From: Peromyscus leucopus | Taxonomy: Eukaryota > Chordata > Mammalia > Rodentia > Cricetidae | Reading direction: 5' to 3' | DNA length: 64,000 bases | Assembly (NCBI RefSeq): GCF_004664715.2 | Contig: NC_051071.1 | Span: 33,816,030 to 33,880,029, forward strand | In this document: positions 55,751 through 64,000 of the stretch, one piece after another | How positions within the stretch are numbered: the first letter of the stretch is position 1 | Layout of the letters: each line of letters starts with the position of its first letter | The notes under the pieces: model-generated | What the model saw: only the letters and a program-made list of their open reading frames with translations | Database searches by the model: none | What the model was told of the DNA's origin: nothing | Made by a program: the position numbers and the translations under genes

Positions 55751-56861
55751 GTTTGCTGGGATTTGGGAGATTCTAACTGTTTATATGTGAGTATGTATAC
55801 AAAACTTTAAACTAAACTATATGAACATTTAAAACTTGCCAATTTTTAGCAGAAAGACTTTTAAGATGCAGTTAAAGAAAACTGCAATTTAAGGCAAAGC
55901 TATTAGCATAAGAATGCAGAAGGAAAGGCAGAACTTAAGCGTTCTAGATTAAAAGCCAGCTCCAAAATCTGATAAACACTAATTGCCTCTATACATCAGT
56001 ACGATTGGGGAAATTCAACCTACAGATACTGTTTTGGTATAAGAATCGTGCCATTTTATCAAGTAGTTAGTATCCCACAATAAAAATCAAAGTTATTACT
56101 TTATGTTACTCAGCTAGTCAAAGGGAAAATTGGGATCCCTAGCCACAAGAAAACAGAACCCCAAACAACTCCACAATTATAGTTGCAGAGCATTTACAAA
56201 AACACATTACATTACCTTTTAAAAGCAGCCAGCAGGTAACTAGTTGGACCTACAATGAGATGTGTTTTTGTTTTTGTTTTTAATTGTTAGGATGTGGAAA
56301 TAAAACTACTAAGTTATTCAACTAGTAAACCTTGGCCAAAACAAATTTATTGTTAATTGTTGAAATTGTAACAACATAAAATTTCTTTTTTCTTTCAAAA
56401 CTAACAAGGTCTATGTGACTTTAGCTAATTCACTTACGTTTGTTGCTAACAAATGTAAAAAAATAAACAGAGAATCGAAGAGACTGGCTGTGCTTTAGCA
56501 CATAAAGCCTCCCCAGCCTGCTGACGAGTAGAACTCCACAAGACAAGACAAGATGTTGGGAAGAAACACCACCTCTATTCTGAATCAAGGACATTTGCAC
56601 TACGAGGCAAACTCCAGTTTCATAACATTTGAAATAAAAAGTTGTCATCCATGCAATGTATTTTACTCTATAATTTTACTCTTTTTAAATTCTGCAACAT
56701 TTTAATATATTCACTAAAACTTTTGATGATAAAAATCAGAAAATGGTTTATGGGAAAGTATTTTAAAAATTATTTTCATGTTGAACTTGAGAAAAATTTC
56801 TATCTGCTACTCATGTGTACAACTGCACAGGTTGTCTTTGTCCAAAACGTGTATGTGTATT
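55751..56861. other. Unassigned AT-rich stretch
   Basis: No repeat recognised. Frames of 72-137 codons in the 56430-57055 area partly run into the B2 SINE and are not credible. Confidence 0.4.
56310..56332 (+). repeat. 23-bp exact direct repeat, copy 2
   Basis: Exact match to 54735-54757. The preceding bases include AATAAA (56299-56304). Confidence 0.9.
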
Positions 56862-57058
56862 GTGCTGGGGAAATAGCTCAGCGGTTAAGAGCATACACTG
56901 CTCTTGCAGAGGACCCAAGTTCAGTTCCCAGCACCCCTGCAGGGCAGCTCACAACCACCATGACTCCAGCCCCAGGGGATCCAATGCCCCTGCCCACTTC
57001 GGGCACTCACTTATACATACATGCAACCACACACACACTTAAAAATTACCTTTAAAAA
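56862..57058 (+). mobile_element. B2-family SINE, well preserved
   Basis: 'gtgctggggaaatagctcag', 'cggttaagagcatacactgc', 'gttcagttcccagcacccct' and an 'acacttaaaaattacc' tail. It has a perfect 12-bp target duplication, tgtatgtgtatt (56850-56861 and 57059-57070). Confidence 0.93.
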
Positions 57059-57070
57059 TGTATGTGTATT

Positions 57071-57921
57071 AAAAATATCTCTCGCCATTTATAATACTTT
57101 GAGAAGATTTCCACAGAGTAAAACCCTAAGAGCCAACATAAGAAAAAGTCGAACCTTTCGCCACTCCAAAGTCACAGCCAAGGAAGACCACAAAAAAACT
57201 ATAACTTTTAAAATAAATTCTTTTAATCTTGTATTTTTCTCTCTTAATTTTTATTTCATTCAAAATTATTTTATTTAAGTTTGAATTTTTTATATTTCTC
57301 CCCAATAATCTTAATATGTATCAAAAATCAATGTCCAAAATTCAAAAGAAATAAAATTCAGATATAAATTCTCCTTCTCCTCTATTTCGAGTCCCCAGTC
57401 TCCATCCCTGAAAGTAATGACCAGTGCTATCAAATGTGTGTGCATTCTTCCAGAAGGTCCCCTAGGTCAGACTCTGCCCCTGCTACACTAAGACACAGAA
57501 AATTAATGTGTTAAAGAATAATTTAAGGTATAATCATGACTTTATACAAATATATTAATAGGATGATAATGTGACAAAATTTTAATATAACTCATTAAAT
57601 AGTGATGGAACCAGTAATGTTATTAGAATTGGTTGAAATGGGAATTTGAGCAATCACATACATATCTAGACAGAAAAAAATGCCAAATTGAATTCATAAA
57701 TATATGCAAAATGGACCTGTCACAGGGCAAAAATCAGTTATATCCCATCTTACCTAATTTGCATTTCCATAATCAATCACCTTCTCAAGAGCATCATTTC
57801 ATCTGCAAACCAGCTGAAGACCATGAAAGGCGGAGATGATCAGGTAAGGTATGTTTAGGAGAAATTCTCCATCACCTCTCTATTTTTGCCCTCTAATTAT
57901 TCCCAAAAGTTACTCCTTGGA

Positions 57922-57925
<4 letters not shown>
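57071..57925. other. Unassigned AT-rich stretch
   Basis: Nothing recognised. A splice-donor-like 'gatcaggtaagg' lies at 57837-57848 at the end of a 68-codon frame, not otherwise supported. Confidence 0.35.

Positions 57926-57980
<55 letters not shown>
57926..57980 (+). repeat. (AC)n microsatellite
   Basis: About 27 uninterrupted AC units. Confidence 0.97.
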
Positions 57981-57981
<1 letters not shown>

Positions 57982-58211
57982 TCACCTTGCAATCCACCTA
58001 TAATCTGAGACATATGAGAGCTCAGAGATCTGACACAACAGAAAACTCAGAACTCATTCAGTGTCTTTTCTACTCTGGCCACTGCTGGTTGCTCAGTCGC
58101 TTTTTTGTGGTGCTATAAAGCAGGGCCAGCTCCCAGCAGTGCAGGTCTCAGAGAGAATCCAGAGTCAGTGTGTACCAGACTTTTTTTATCTGAGGGAATT
58201 AAGGAAAAAAA

Positions 58212-58214
<3 letters not shown>

Positions 58215-58274
<60 letters not shown>
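58215..58274 (+). repeat. (TC)n microsatellite
   Basis: About 30 uninterrupted TC units; source of the artefactual Ser/Leu-rich frames. Confidence 0.97.
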
Positions 58275-58276
<2 letters not shown>

Positions 58277-59215
58277 TTCCTTCTTTATTCTCTATTTTTC
58301 TATGTTCTTCCTCTGTTCTTACTACTGTATACTTTTTTTCTATAGCCTATATACCCCAACAAAGTTTTTCAAGCAATATAAGAATTACAATGTGATTACA
58401 TTCTATTTTTCAATTGAATGATTATAATGAATACAAGTAAAAACATGTTTTTCATCTCCCTCACATGATTAAACATTTTATGTATTACAGGTGAAAAACA
58501 AATTATCCCAAGAACCCACGTACATTCATACCCAAGTAACTTGTTATAGATTAACCATGTAGGCAAGCAAGATATTCTCCTTGGTCAGGTCTTTTACTGA
58601 TAGGCTGAATTTTGCAGTTACAAAGAAAGGGTCAATCACTTTATTACTTATCTTGAAAGGTAATCTTATAAGGAATCTTGAAGGAATCGCAAACTTAAAC
58701 TTTTATATATGCCAAAAAATCAGTGAGGTGTACTTTAAACCTTTAAGGTGCATACCCACTCATCAATACTTTTCCATATCTGGAGATTGAGGGCAGAAAT
58801 AGGTATAAGGAATTAATCATTACCTTTTGTCATCAACCAATCCTAGCAAGAAAGGCATATCAGTGGATGATGATTGGGCTGCTTTGTTCTTGTTCCCTGA
58901 CCTTAAAAAGTTCCTCACTCAACTATGTGCCTTTCTAAAACTTTAGATTATCTTCATGGGTTTTTCACCTCAAAGCTGTTTGATGAAAACATCTTAGCCT
59001 AACTTTAAGTTATTGTCAAAGCTTTGTTTCAGCTACTATGCACTCAGAAACCTGTGAACACATCTCCCAACATTAAGGTTAAAAGAATTTTAGCTAGCTA
59101 CCAGGACTCAGTTGTTTATTCAATAACATAAGCCTCAGTTTATATGGTTCCTCAATAGAAGCTCATGTGTTCTAGCTGTGTGGCACTTTCTTGTTTATAT
59201 TTTTAATCATCAAAA
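58275..59215. other. Unassigned AT-rich stretch
   Basis: Nothing recognised. Confidence 0.4.
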
Positions 59216-59225
59216 CTCTATTTAA

Positions 59226-59495
59226 GGGACCTGTCCTCAGTGTATGAGCTGGCTGTTTGGAACCTGGGGCTTATGCAGGGACACTTTGCTCAACCTGGGA
59301 GGAGGGGACTGGACCTGCCTGGATTGACTCTACCAGGCTGAGCTGAATCCCCAGGGGAGTCTTTGCCCTAGAGGAGATGGGAATGGGGGGTGGGCTGGGG
59401 GAAAGGTGAGGGGGATGGAAGGGGGGAGGACAAGGGAATCTGTGGCTGATATATAAAATTAAATTAAATTATATAAAACACACACAAAAAAAACC
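59226..59495 (+). mobile_element. Young L1 3' end (5'-truncated)
   Basis: A cricetid-style L1 3' UTR: 'gagctggctgtttggaacct', 'ggcttatgcagggacacttt', 'ggacctgcctggattgactc', a G-rich tract and 'ctgatatataaaattaaatt', ending in CACACAAAA. Flanked by a 10-bp duplication, ctctatttaa (59216-59225 and 59496-59505). Confidence 0.92.
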
Positions 59496-59648
59496 CTCTA
59501 TTTAAACTAACATTATTATTGTCAATCAGATAGTACAGCTTAGGAAGGAATCATCTTCATAATAATCCACAGGTAAGAATGCCCATAGAACAGGATGTTT
59601 CCATGAGATAAACACACTATATTATAGGCAGTAGGGATCTCCCCATAC

Positions 59649-59858
59649 TCATTCACACCATGCTAGATACCAGAGAAAGATAGCAGCAGCAAACACGTAA
59701 AGGAACAGCAGAAGCAAAAGACATTCTGGGGTCTGGGGTCTTGGGGCCTTGCTAGTCCAAGTTTTACCCATCAGGGAGTTGCCTCCTGGTGGGCTGACAC
59801 CTTGAACTTCAATTGCCACCTGCTGCTCCTCTGACATGGCCACTGGCAGGCCCTCCAT
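59649..59858 (-). CDS. Candidate 69-aa single-pass microprotein
   Basis: Function unknown; I do not recognise the family. Seen: a 69-codon frame whose ATG sits in strong Kozak context (A at -3, G at +4). The N-terminal 45 residues are hydrophilic, with an acidic start (SEEQQ at 9-13) and a Pro/Lys/Arg stretch (about 37-44, KAPRPQTP). Residues about 46-67 are a Leu/Phe/Ala/Trp-rich membrane segment and the tail is WCE. There is no signal peptide, which fits a tail-anchored protein. Eighty nt upstream a pyrimidine-rich run ends in ccccttcag, a good 3' splice site with a 'tctaact' branch-like motif. Further upstream lie a TATA box, an AP-1 site and a DR1. Inferred: the single coding exon of a small membrane-protein gene. 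Alternative: chance frame. No conservation data are available. Confidence 0.4.
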   Translation of the reverse strand: MEGLPVAMSEEQQVAIEVQGVSPPGGNSLMGKTWTSKAPRPQTPECLLLLLFLYVFAAAIFLWYLAWCE

Positions 59859-59937
59859 TGTTTCCCTGTTGATTTAGTTTGAGCACTTGAAACATAGATT
59901 TGAGAACAAGTAATTTGCTCAGAAGGTGCAAGGTCCA

Positions 59938-60014
59938 CTGAAGGGGAAAAGGAGAGTTAGACAGAGTTAGAAAGACAACAAAGAAGGAACTGAGTAACCA
60001 AAGCTCAGTCTCAC
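59938..60014 (-). other. Possible 77-nt intron of the microprotein gene
   Basis: On the minus strand a GTGAGA donor-like site (from 60014) and the strong acceptor ending CAG at 59938 bracket 77 nt with a long pyrimidine tract. The donor is the weaker part; the acceptor could instead pair with a distant upstream exon. Confidence 0.3.
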
Positions 60015-60084
60015 AGAGAAATTAGGGGGAACTGCCAAATGTCCCATACAGAGCTATTCCATCTAAGGAACAAGAATGCTAGAG

Positions 60085-60117
60085 TATTTATACTTAGTTC
60101 TCTGGGGTCATGAGTCA
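60085..60117 (-). promoter_or_regulatory. Candidate TATA box with adjacent AP-1 site
   Basis: TATAAATA reads on the minus strand at 60092-60085, and a perfect AP-1 TGACTCA at 60117-60111 is just upstream of it. Transcription would start near 60060, leaving a 5' exon of about 45 nt before the donor-like site at 60014. Confidence 0.35.
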
Positions 60118-60127
60118 ATTGCATAGC

Positions 60128-60141
60128 AGTCCTTTGGGACT
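60128..60141. promoter_or_regulatory. AGTCC-TTTG-GGACT inverted repeat
   Basis: Perfect 5-bp inverted arms around TTTG, about 40 bp upstream of the TATA box. It contains a CAAAG core seen in nuclear-receptor sites. Suggestive only. Confidence 0.2.
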
Positions 60142-60444
60142 TTTGAGAGAGATGTAGAGCCAGGTGACTGGAAGTCCACAGAAACATAAGAAGGATCAAG
60201 GCCTGGAGATACCTCCCCACCCCACCCCCACAGCCCCCAAAGCATCAGTAGCACACCGACTGAAGAGGAGAGAGCCCTGACTGGTCCTGGGAGCTATGCA
60301 ACAGCCTGAAGTCAGAGGCTCACCTCTGGGTCCCGCTTCCTTCCTGTCCACGGCATTGTGATGACAGAGAACATGGGTCTTGTACCTATGAAACCCACAG
60401 CTTCTCTCCTTTTCTGGTCCTATATCTGTCTCCCTTGTATACCC

Positions 60445-60457
60445 TGACCTTTGACCT
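60445..60457 (-). promoter_or_regulatory. Perfect DR1 nuclear-receptor element
   Basis: The minus strand reads AGGTCAAAGGTCA, the ideal DR1 bound by HNF4A, PPAR:RXR or COUP-TF. It lies about 350 bp upstream of the candidate TATA box. Occupancy is unknown. Confidence 0.4.
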
Positions 60458-60459
60458 CC

Positions 60460-61114
60460 CTACTCCCAAAGATGTTCATTGTTCTCTTCAGTTCCCCATG
60501 AGGAGCTCACACCATGCAAAAACAGGCCCAAATAGGAAGCACATTTCCCAGCAAGCCACATTTCCCAGAAGCAGGGAACCTGAAGGTTCAGCTGCTAACA
60601 ACAGAGACAGAAAACAGTGAAAACAAAATACAAGTCATGTTTCCAACAGACACTGTGCTGCAAGCTGCCACGGGGAATGGATGATGAGCAGGCAGCATCC
60701 TCAGTCTCCTGGGATCTGGTGCTTTCTGCAAATCAGTGCCCTCCTCTTGGATTCCTGGGATGGTTCACTGAGCAGTAGAATGAAAATTCAGGTCATCTGA
60801 GGACTGCTCAGTTCTCAGCACAGACACATAGGACACCTCCAATCCCCCGAGCCCAGTGGGTGTTTTCTAAATTGTTCCATCGTTAAGGAACCTATCTTCC
60901 CTCCGAAATCAAAGCTCTGAAGAATATTTCTTTTTAACTCTAGAATGGGAAGTCAGAATTTAACATCCTGCCTTTTCTTCCATGTGTTCCATATTCTCAT
61001 TATTTTAAAGTTATTTTATCTTCTAGAGTCTTGATGGAAGCAGACATATCTAACTTAATAAGCAGCAGCACACACATAGAATCTTAGGAATCTATACAAC
61101 CATAGAGTACAGAA
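60460..61114. other. Unassigned stretch
   Basis: Nothing recognised. The motif 'acatttcccag' occurs twice at about 60541-60570. Confidence 0.4.
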
Positions 61115-61117
61115 AGC

Positions 61118-61208
61118 ATTTTAAATGAGGAGTTTGGGTTCAGAGAAGTTAAGAATGTCCTTAAGGCCATGGAGAAACAGCTGAAACAGGGGTTAAGACC
61201 TTCTCCCT
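61118..61208 (-). repeat. MIR fragment
   Basis: 'gggttcagagaagttaagaa' and 'gtccttaaggccatggagaa' read as MIR antisense. Confidence 0.5.
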
Positions 61209-61310
61209 CTGGCATTCCACTATTCCACTGTAAGTATTTCCTTTATTAAATCCTAAATTAAATCTTAGAAGATACTAACAGTATTAACTAACACTAAAAA
61301 TTTATGGGGA

Positions 61311-61503
61311 GGCCTGTAGAGATGGCTCAGTAGCTGAGTGCTTACTGCTCTTATATTGGACCTGAGTTCAATTTCCAGAACCCACATCAGGCAGCTCACA
61401 GTCGCCTGTAACTCCAATCCACAGGATCCAACACCCTCTTCTGGCCTCCAGGGCATCTTCACTTACATGTACACACTGACATACCAATATACATCTTTTT
61501 TTT
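61311..61503 (+). repeat. B2-family SINE
   Basis: 'ggcctgtagagatggctcag', 'gacctgagttcaatttccag', 'cctgtaactccaatccacag' and 'caccctcttctggcctccag'. Confidence 0.92.
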
Positions 61504-61638
61504 ATCTCTTAAAATTTCTATGAGAAGATGATAAAAACAATAGATTTCTCCCTCATGGTTTTTTTTTCTTTTGCAATTCCTATATATAGCAATGTTTGAG
61601 CTCTTTCAATTGTTTGACCAATAAAAAATAAATTAATC

Positions 61639-61860
61639 TGGGATCTGGAGAGATAGCTCAGTGGTTAAGAATTCTGGCTGATCTTCCAGATGACCTGGGT
61701 TTAATTCCCAGCACTCACATGGTAGCTCACAACTATCTGTAACTCCAGTTCCAAGAGCTCCAGTACCCTCTATAGCAATAGTCCTCTGGTGCCTCCGAGA
61801 TCACCAGACACACACATGGTACACAGATACACATGGAGACAAATATACACACACAGGAAG
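61639..61860 (+). repeat. B2-family SINE
   Basis: 'gggatctggagagatagctc', 'agtggttaagaattctggct', 'tttaattcccagcactcaca' and 'tctgtaactccagttccaag'. A second B2 in the same orientation 135 bp downstream of the previous one. Confidence 0.92.
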
Positions 61861-61865
61861 TGGGG

Positions 61866-62750
61866 AGAAAAAAAAGAAACAAATTTTCTCAAACAAATTA
61901 AAAATAAGGGAAAATCACTTGATTTCATTAGCCAACATCAAAGCCAATTTTCCAGGCTCTAGAAAGTGAATGCTACCAAGCAGTGCACACTTTAGTGACC
62001 TCAGCAAGAACAGGGTCTGGAGTGGTCTTCATCAGATAACACAAGGGTTCTTCCAAAACACTGCTTCATCGTTTTCCTTTTATGGTCATGGGAGGCAGTG
62101 ATGAGTGAAAAGAGCAGAGCTTTACTGACAGACAGACCTAACTTCTCACCCGAGGCTGCTGATGCCCAGCAGTCCTCCTGAACTAGCCCTTCATTCACTC
62201 AACACATAATAAGGAACACTTACCAAGTAGCGGACTCTATATACCACATTATGACTAGAATTGGATACAAACACTGTCCGCAAGGAAGGTTATTCAAAGA
62301 GCCAGACAACAGTCAAGCCAGCCCACAACTACCACAATTTGAATTAAACATGATAAACAAATGGCACAGAGATGGTGAGGTGACCTTTGGTGACCCCTGC
62401 CTCCTAGCCTTCACAAGCATGAACCCAGTGACTTACTTCTTCCAAATGATATGACCCAATAAAATGGCAATAGGCTCACCACTGCCACCAGGGTTACATT
62501 AATAAGGTGACAACTTACATATTGCTAGAGACTCTACACCTTGCTGACTTTGACAAAGCACACTGGCTGCCATGTTGGAAAGACTCGTGTGGCAAGGAAC
62601 TGAAAGTAGCAGCCACCAGCCAAGGCAGCCAGCAAAAAATTTCTTCAGTCCAATAAGGTGCACCTAACTAAAGTCCAGAAATAACAACGCACACTTTGAA
62701 GCAGACTGTTCCCCCGTTAAACCTGAGCTGTCACCCCAGTTCTGTCCTAA
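61866..62750. other. Mostly unassigned; ancient repeat trace at 62185-62290
   Basis: 'cattcactcaacacataata' and 'gatacaaacactgtccgcaa' at 62185-62290 resemble the old motif at 3080 and 23855. The rest is unassigned. Confidence 0.35.
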
Positions 62751-62754
62751 CATA

Positions 62755-63075
62755 TTGATTAGAGGTGTAGTGGGTAGTCATTCCAGCTTTGATCTGGAAG
62801 TTCCAACCACCATTGAGGCTTTGGTAACTGTCATGCCTACAAGGCAGAGCCAAGAAAGGAGCCTGGAGATAGGAGATCCGGATGTGCTGGCTCTCTTAGT
62901 TCCTGGACCCTGGACGTTGGAAGTAGACCGAGCAGAGTTCTCCAGAGAACACCACTGGACTACACTACACCTTTCCCAGACTCTGTAAACTATCCATTTA
63001 CTTGTAAGTTACCCCATAAAATAAACCTCCCTTTTAACTCCATGGAGTGGCCTTAATAATTTCACCAATATAGAG
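62755..63075 (+). repeat. Possible rodent LTR-like repeat
   Basis: 'aggcagagccaagaaaggag', 'gactctgtaaactatccatt', 'cccataaaataaacctccct' (AATAAA) and 'ggagtggccttaataatttc' resemble the 3' part of a rodent LTR. The boundaries and family are unclear. Confidence 0.35.
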
Positions 63076-63177
63076 GCTTGTGGGAGACTGAGAAATAGAG
63101 AACACAAGAAAACAAACTTCAGACTCCAGACCCACAGAAACTATGAATAAATGTGTGGCAAGGTATTACATGGCAAT

Positions 63178-63798
63178 TGTGGTGGCTTAACAGAGAATGT
63201 CTCTCATAGGCTTCAGTATTTTAATACTTTGTTCCAGCTTACTGGCACTGTGGTGGTTTGAATAAAAATGGTCCCCATAGGCCCATACGGAGTGGCACTA
63301 TGAGGAGGTGTGGTCTTGTTAGAGCAGGTGTGGCCTTGTTGGAGGAAGTGTGTCACTGAGAGTGAGCTTTGAGGTCTTAGATGTTCAAGCTACACCCACT
63401 ATGGTGTATCCTCTCTTTCCTGCTGCCTGCCAATCTGGATGTAGAACTCTCAACTCCTTCTCCAGCATCATGTCTGCCTGCACAGTGCCATGCTTCCCAC
63501 CATGATGATAATGGACTAAGTCTCTGAAACTATAAGCCAGCCCCAACTAAATGTTTTCCTTTAAAAGAGTTGCCACGGTAATGGTGTCTCTTCATAGCAA
63601 TAGAAACCCTAACTATGACAGGCAATATTTGTGCTTTCAACTTCCTGTTCCCGATAACATGCTTTGCTCTTGCTGTCACACATCCCACTGTGATGAACTC
63701 TTATCTCTCTGGAGCCATAAGCCCAAATAAACAGCTCATTTTGTAAGTCACTTTGGGTCATGGTTTTTTATCACAGCCAGAGAAAAGTAATGACTACA
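63178..63798 (+). mobile_element. MaLR LTR interrupted by a second MaLR LTR
   Basis: Outer LTR starts TGTGGTGGCTTAACAGAG and resumes at 63621 with 'aacttcctgttcccgataac', 'ggagccataagcccaaataa' and 'tttttatcacagccagagaa', ending 'atgactaca'. A perfect 5-bp target duplication, gcaat, lies at 63173-63177 and 63799-63803. The inner LTR occupies 63249-63620. Confidence 0.85.
63249..63620 (+). mobile_element. ORR1-type MaLR solo LTR (inner insertion)
   Basis: TGTGGTGGTTTGAATAAAAA start, 'aggtgtggccttgttggagg', 'catgcttcccaccatgatga', 'taagccagccccaactaaat', end 'aaccctaactatgaca'. Flanked by ggcac (63244-63248) and ggcaa (63621-63625), a 4/5 match. It is better preserved than the outer LTR, consistent with later insertion. 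Confidence 0.88.
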
Positions 63799-63803
63799 GC
63801 AAT

Positions 63804-64000
63804 AAATAAGAGACGGTTGCTACGAGAGAGCTCAGAAAGAAATAGTTTGAGATGAAGCAATGGGGCTTGGCCTCTCTAAAAACTTGTGGAAGCAGACAGC
63901 TAGAGCAGGACACCTGGGGGTGTTAGGAGAGGGATAGTCCAAGCCTTGGAACCCTGGGGTAGATTATAAGGAAAATGAAAATCCTCTCCAGAGCCATCCA
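63804..64000. other. Unassigned end of window
   Basis: Nothing recognised. Confidence 0.4.

Noticed and set aside
57633..57848. 68-codon frame followed by a CAG-GTAAGG-like donor
   Set aside because: The frame stops before the donor, there is no matching acceptor or conserved motif, and the region is AT-rich. Insufficient for an exon call.
60011..60220. 69-codon minus-strand frame with a signal-peptide-like start, next to the microprotein
   Set aside because: It spans the candidate AP-1 site, TATA box and 5' exon of the proposed gene and lacks its own upstream signals. More likely a chance frame over promoter DNA, though not fully excluded.

Overview
This is mammalian nuclear DNA from a rodent, most likely a cricetid (deer mouse, vole or hamster group). 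The evidence is the repeat content: tRNA-type B2/B3 SINEs, B4 SINEs, and B1 SINEs carrying the cricetid-style second half ('gagttccaggaaagg...gcaaagctac'). There are also rodent MaLR LTRs (ORR1/MT type), a rodent hAT element of URR1 type, and a cricetid-style L1 3' end. A complete mys-type LTR element narrows this further: its 2.83 kb length, 344-bp LTRs and 6-bp target duplication fit the mys family described from Peromyscus. Nothing prokaryotic is present, and no exon of a gene I recognise was found. The window reads as intergenic or deep-intronic DNA.

Layout. 1-17 kb: sparse B2/B3/B4/B1 SINEs, an intact hAT (7645-7863), MIR relics and a run of MaLR LTRs, separated by unassigned DNA. 17-25 kb: a MysTR-like solo LTR (17909-18294), large simple repeats, an unassigned AT-rich block with an RFX X-box-like site (19.6-20.6 kb), then B1, B2 and MIR. 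25.6-31.5 kb: a nested stack in which an old minus-strand L1 was hit by a B1, the B1's downstream flank was hit by the mys element, and the L1 was also hit separately by an L1 3' end fused to a B1 piece. 31.5-39 kb: mostly unassigned, with MIR and L1 pieces and a 22-bp minisatellite beside an ERVL-type LTR. 39.3-41.6 kb: an ERV LTR with an internally repeated module, a 519-bp solo LTR carrying B1-like sequence upstream of its TATA box, and a MaLR LTR. 42-58 kb: B1s, an MLT1-like LTR next to a pure A60 tract, L1, MLT2-like LTR, MaLR, MIR, and many microsatellites. 58-64 kb: a young L1 tail, a candidate microprotein gene on the minus strand (59649-60092), two B2 SINEs and a nested pair of MaLR LTRs.

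The only coding call I would defend, and only tentatively, is the 69-codon ORF at 59858-59649 on the minus strand. It has a strong Kozak start, a good 3' splice site 80 nt upstream, a TATAAATA box, an AP-1 site and a perfect DR1 further upstream. It encodes an acidic N-terminus and a C-terminal membrane segment. The other open frames lie in repeats, in low-complexity DNA, or lack any supporting signal. Repeat family names come from recognising consensus features by eye; no database search was run.
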